Positions 62,295-64,000 of a stretch of DNA of 64,000 nucleotides are shown one piece after another. The number at the start of each line of letters is the position of its first letter. Position 1 is the stretch's first letter. Source of the DNA: Gadus chalcogrammus (lineage: Eukaryota > Chordata > Actinopteri > Gadiformes > Gadidae). The translations under genes and the position numbers were made by a program. The stretch covers positions 7,501-71,500 of the forward strand of contig NC_079426.1 in NCBI RefSeq assembly GCF_026213295.1, given 5' to 3'. The notes under the pieces are model-generated. The model did not search any database. It was not told where the DNA came from and saw only the letters and a list, made by a program, of their open reading frames with translations.

Positions 62295-64000
62295 GACACG
62301 CTTAATAATAATAATACATTTAATTTAGAGGCGCCTTTCAAAACACCCAAGGTCACCTTACAGAGTCATCATACATTTTTTAAAAAACAAGACATTGTGG
62401 AAAAAAAATAAAAAAAATAAATAAACATAAGCAATAAGAAATAAATAAAACAAAAACAAGACAAAACAAAACAAAAAAAAAAAAAACTATCAAAACAGTG
62501 ATCAGTTAGACGTTGTGTGCGAGTTTGAACAGGTGAGTTTTGAGTTGTGACTTGAAGGTTGTAATGGTGTCTGACTGTTTTATGTGTGGGGGGAGGGAGT
62601 TCCAGAGCCTGGGTGCTGAACAGCTGAATGACCGGGCACCCATTGAAGTGAGTCGTGATGTGGGGATACATAGTAGTCCAGCAGAGGTTGAGCGGAGGGA
62701 GCGGGAGGGAGTGTATTCTTGGAGGAGGTCGCAGAGATAACTGGGGGCTAGGTTGTGGAGAGCTTTGTAGGTGAGGAGTAGGGTTTTGTATTGGATGCGG
62801 TAATGTACTGGGAGCCAGTGAAGTTGAATGAGGACAGGGGTGATGTGGTCAGATGATTTGGTGCGGGTGATGATCCGGGCGGCTGAGTTCTGAATGATCT
62901 GCAGTCTGTTGATGAGTTTGGTGGGGAGTCCGGTGAGGAGGGCGTTGCAGTAGTCTATGCGTGATGTGACAAATGAGTGAACTAGGATTTCAGTGCTGGA
63001 TTGGGTCAATGATGGGCGGAGTCTGGCGATGTTGCGGAGGTGGAAGAATGCAGTCCGGGTGATGTTGTGAATATGGGGTGCGAATGAGAGGGTGTTGTCC
63101 AGGATGACGCCGAGGCTCTTGACTTTGGAGGAGAAGGGTACTGGGAATCCATCGATAATTATGAGTGGAGCTGGGGTGTGTTGTGATTTAGTGAGGGTGG
63201 ATTTGGATCCGATGAGCAGGGCCTCGGTCTTGTTTCCATTGAGTTTCAGGAAGTTCCTGCTCAACCAGCTCCGGATCTCTTCCAGGCACGTGATGAGGGA
63301 AGTGGGGGGGATGGCAGCGGTGGGTTTGGTGGAGATGTAGACCTGTGTGTCGTCAGCGTAGCAGTGAAAATGGACCCCATGGTGACGGAGGAGTGTGCCC
63401 AGTGGGAGGAGGTAAGTGGTGAAGAGGAGTGGACCCAAGACTGACCCCTGGGGGACACCCAGTGAGACACCTGAACACCCAGACTTGTGGTTGCTTAGTT
63501 GAACAAATTGTTGACGGCCGGTGAGGTAGGATGTAAACCAGGAGAGTGCAGCACCAGTGATCCCAATACCAGCTAGGCGGTCCAGGAGCAGAGGGTGGGA
63601 GATGGTGTCGAATGCTGCGCTGAGATCGAGGAGGATGAGAATGGTGAGTAATCCAGAGTCGGCTGCAAGGAGGAGGTCGTTGGTGATTTTGACTAGGGCT
63701 GTTTCAGTGCTGTGTTTTGGACGGAAGCCAGATTGGAACGGTTCGTGGAGATTGTTAGTGTCGAGGTGGGACTGTAGTTGTGCGGCAACCACCCTTTCAA
63801 GTGTTTTGGAGATGAAAGGGAGATTGGAGATGGGCCGGTAATGGTTAAGGTCAGTTGGGTCAGCACCAGTTTTTTTCAGGATGGGAGTGATGGCAGCCAG
63901 CTTGAGAGTGGGGGGTACAGTACCAGTAGTGAGGGAGGAGTTAATTATGTTGGTGATCATGGGGGAGATGGACGGAAGACATGCTTTGACAAGGGAGGTG
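62295..64000 (-). mobile_element. L2-type LINE, runs off the right edge
   Basis: Minus strand. The 3' end is ATTATTATTATTAAG at ~62,302, preceded by a short 3' UTR with AAGGTGACCTTGGGTG. The reverse-transcriptase frame (next entry) is open to the window edge. Related to the decayed copy at 19,850-23,085 but much better preserved. Confidence 0.88.
62506..64000 (-). CDS. L2 LINE reverse transcriptase, C-terminal ~498 residues (partial)
   Basis: One uninterrupted frame from the right edge ([20 protein letters not shown]) to the stop at 62,506. RT motifs in order: [102 protein letters not shown] (catalytic Asp pair intact), then [16 protein letters not shown], the VKSLGVILD thumb region and the C-terminus [20 protein letters not shown] to [10 protein letters not shown]. 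The intact RT part suggests recent activity of the family. The endonuclease would lie beyond 64,000. Confidence 0.92.
   Translation of the reverse strand, partial: TSLVKACLPSISPMITNIINSSLTTGTVPPTLKLAAITPILKKTGADPTDLNHYRPISNLPFISKTLERVVAAQLQSHLDTNNLHEPFQSGFRPKHSTETALVKITNDLLLAADSGLLTILILLDLSAAFDTISHPLLLDRLAGIGITGAALSWFTSYLTGRQQFVQLSNHKSGCSGVSLGVPQGSVLGPLLFTTYLLPLGTLLRHHGVHFHCYADDTQVYISTKPTAAIPPTSLITCLEEIRSWLSRNFLKLNGNKTEALLIGSKSTLTKSQHTPAPLIIIDGFPVPFSSKVKSLGVILDNTLSFAPHIHNITRTAFFHLRNIARLRPSLTQSSTEILVHSFVTSRIDYCNALLTGLPTKLINRLQIIQNSAARIITRTKSSDHITPVLIQLHWLPVHYRIQYKTLLLTYKALHNLAPSYLCDLLQEYTPSRSLRSTSAGLLCIPTSRLTSMGARSFSCSAPRLWNSLPPHIKQSDTITTFKSQLKTHLFKLAHNV

Overview
The window looks like the left end of a teleost fish chromosome. 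The reasons are (CCCTAA)n arrays on the + strand over the first 10 kb (the orientation expected at a left chromosome tip), teleost-style NLR exons with FISNA-NACHT, 174-bp LRR exons and a PRY-SPRY exon, and fish-type L2, RTE-like, Penelope-like, hAT, piggyBac and Gmr1-like transposable elements among many long (CA)n arrays. All calls come from reading the sequence. No database was searched.

Region 1 (1-17,700) is subtelomere. A ~887-bp module (A) recurs seven times, complete or partial, and an eighth related segment follows the Penelope element. Modules B (~700 bp) and C (~400 bp) alternate with it, and most joints are made of perfect (CCCTAA)n. One A+B+C block is duplicated with a 2,157-bp period. 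Embedded in this array, in the same orientation and with 5' ends fused to telomeric repeat, are an ORF with an SGNH/GDSL-hydrolase domain (7,284-8,513) and a 5'-truncated Penelope-like reverse transcriptase plus GIY-YIG endonuclease (16,286-17,470). Between them lie a decayed P-element/THAP9-like transposase, a degenerate TTAGGG tract in inverted orientation, several minisatellites and a 215-bp tandem repeat.

Region 2 (18,982-39,365, - strand) holds the one gene that can be assembled completely: a 12-exon NLRC3-like immune receptor. All proposed introns are GT-AG, all phases agree, and the sum is 3,636 nt (1,211 aa). Order: short start exon, three near-identical 39-codon exons, helical N-terminal exons, FISNA-NACHT exon, three LRR exons, linker, PRY-SPRY. 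Its introns are filled with nested transposons: an L2 LINE carrying a hAT-like element that itself carries a foldback, a ZMYM1-like hAT transposase, non-autonomous GGGCCC-ended and TTAA-flanked elements, a piggyBac transposase remnant, and a LINE inserted antisense into its own family.

Region 3 (39,366-64,000) is repeat-rich with no intact host gene recognised. It contains an RTE-like LINE end, a 2.3-kb hAT-like element with a large internal palindrome, a long-TIR element carrying a MADF-domain exon, a Gmr1-like Ty3/gypsy remnant with integrase upstream of RT, and a TTAA-flanked element that carries a CCAAT/TATA promoter and an ORF of 34-aa repeats. Two clean solo LTRs, an uncharacterised transposon-like pseudogene, further MITEs, long CT/CA/GA microsatellites, and an L2 LINE whose RT frame runs off the right edge complete it.
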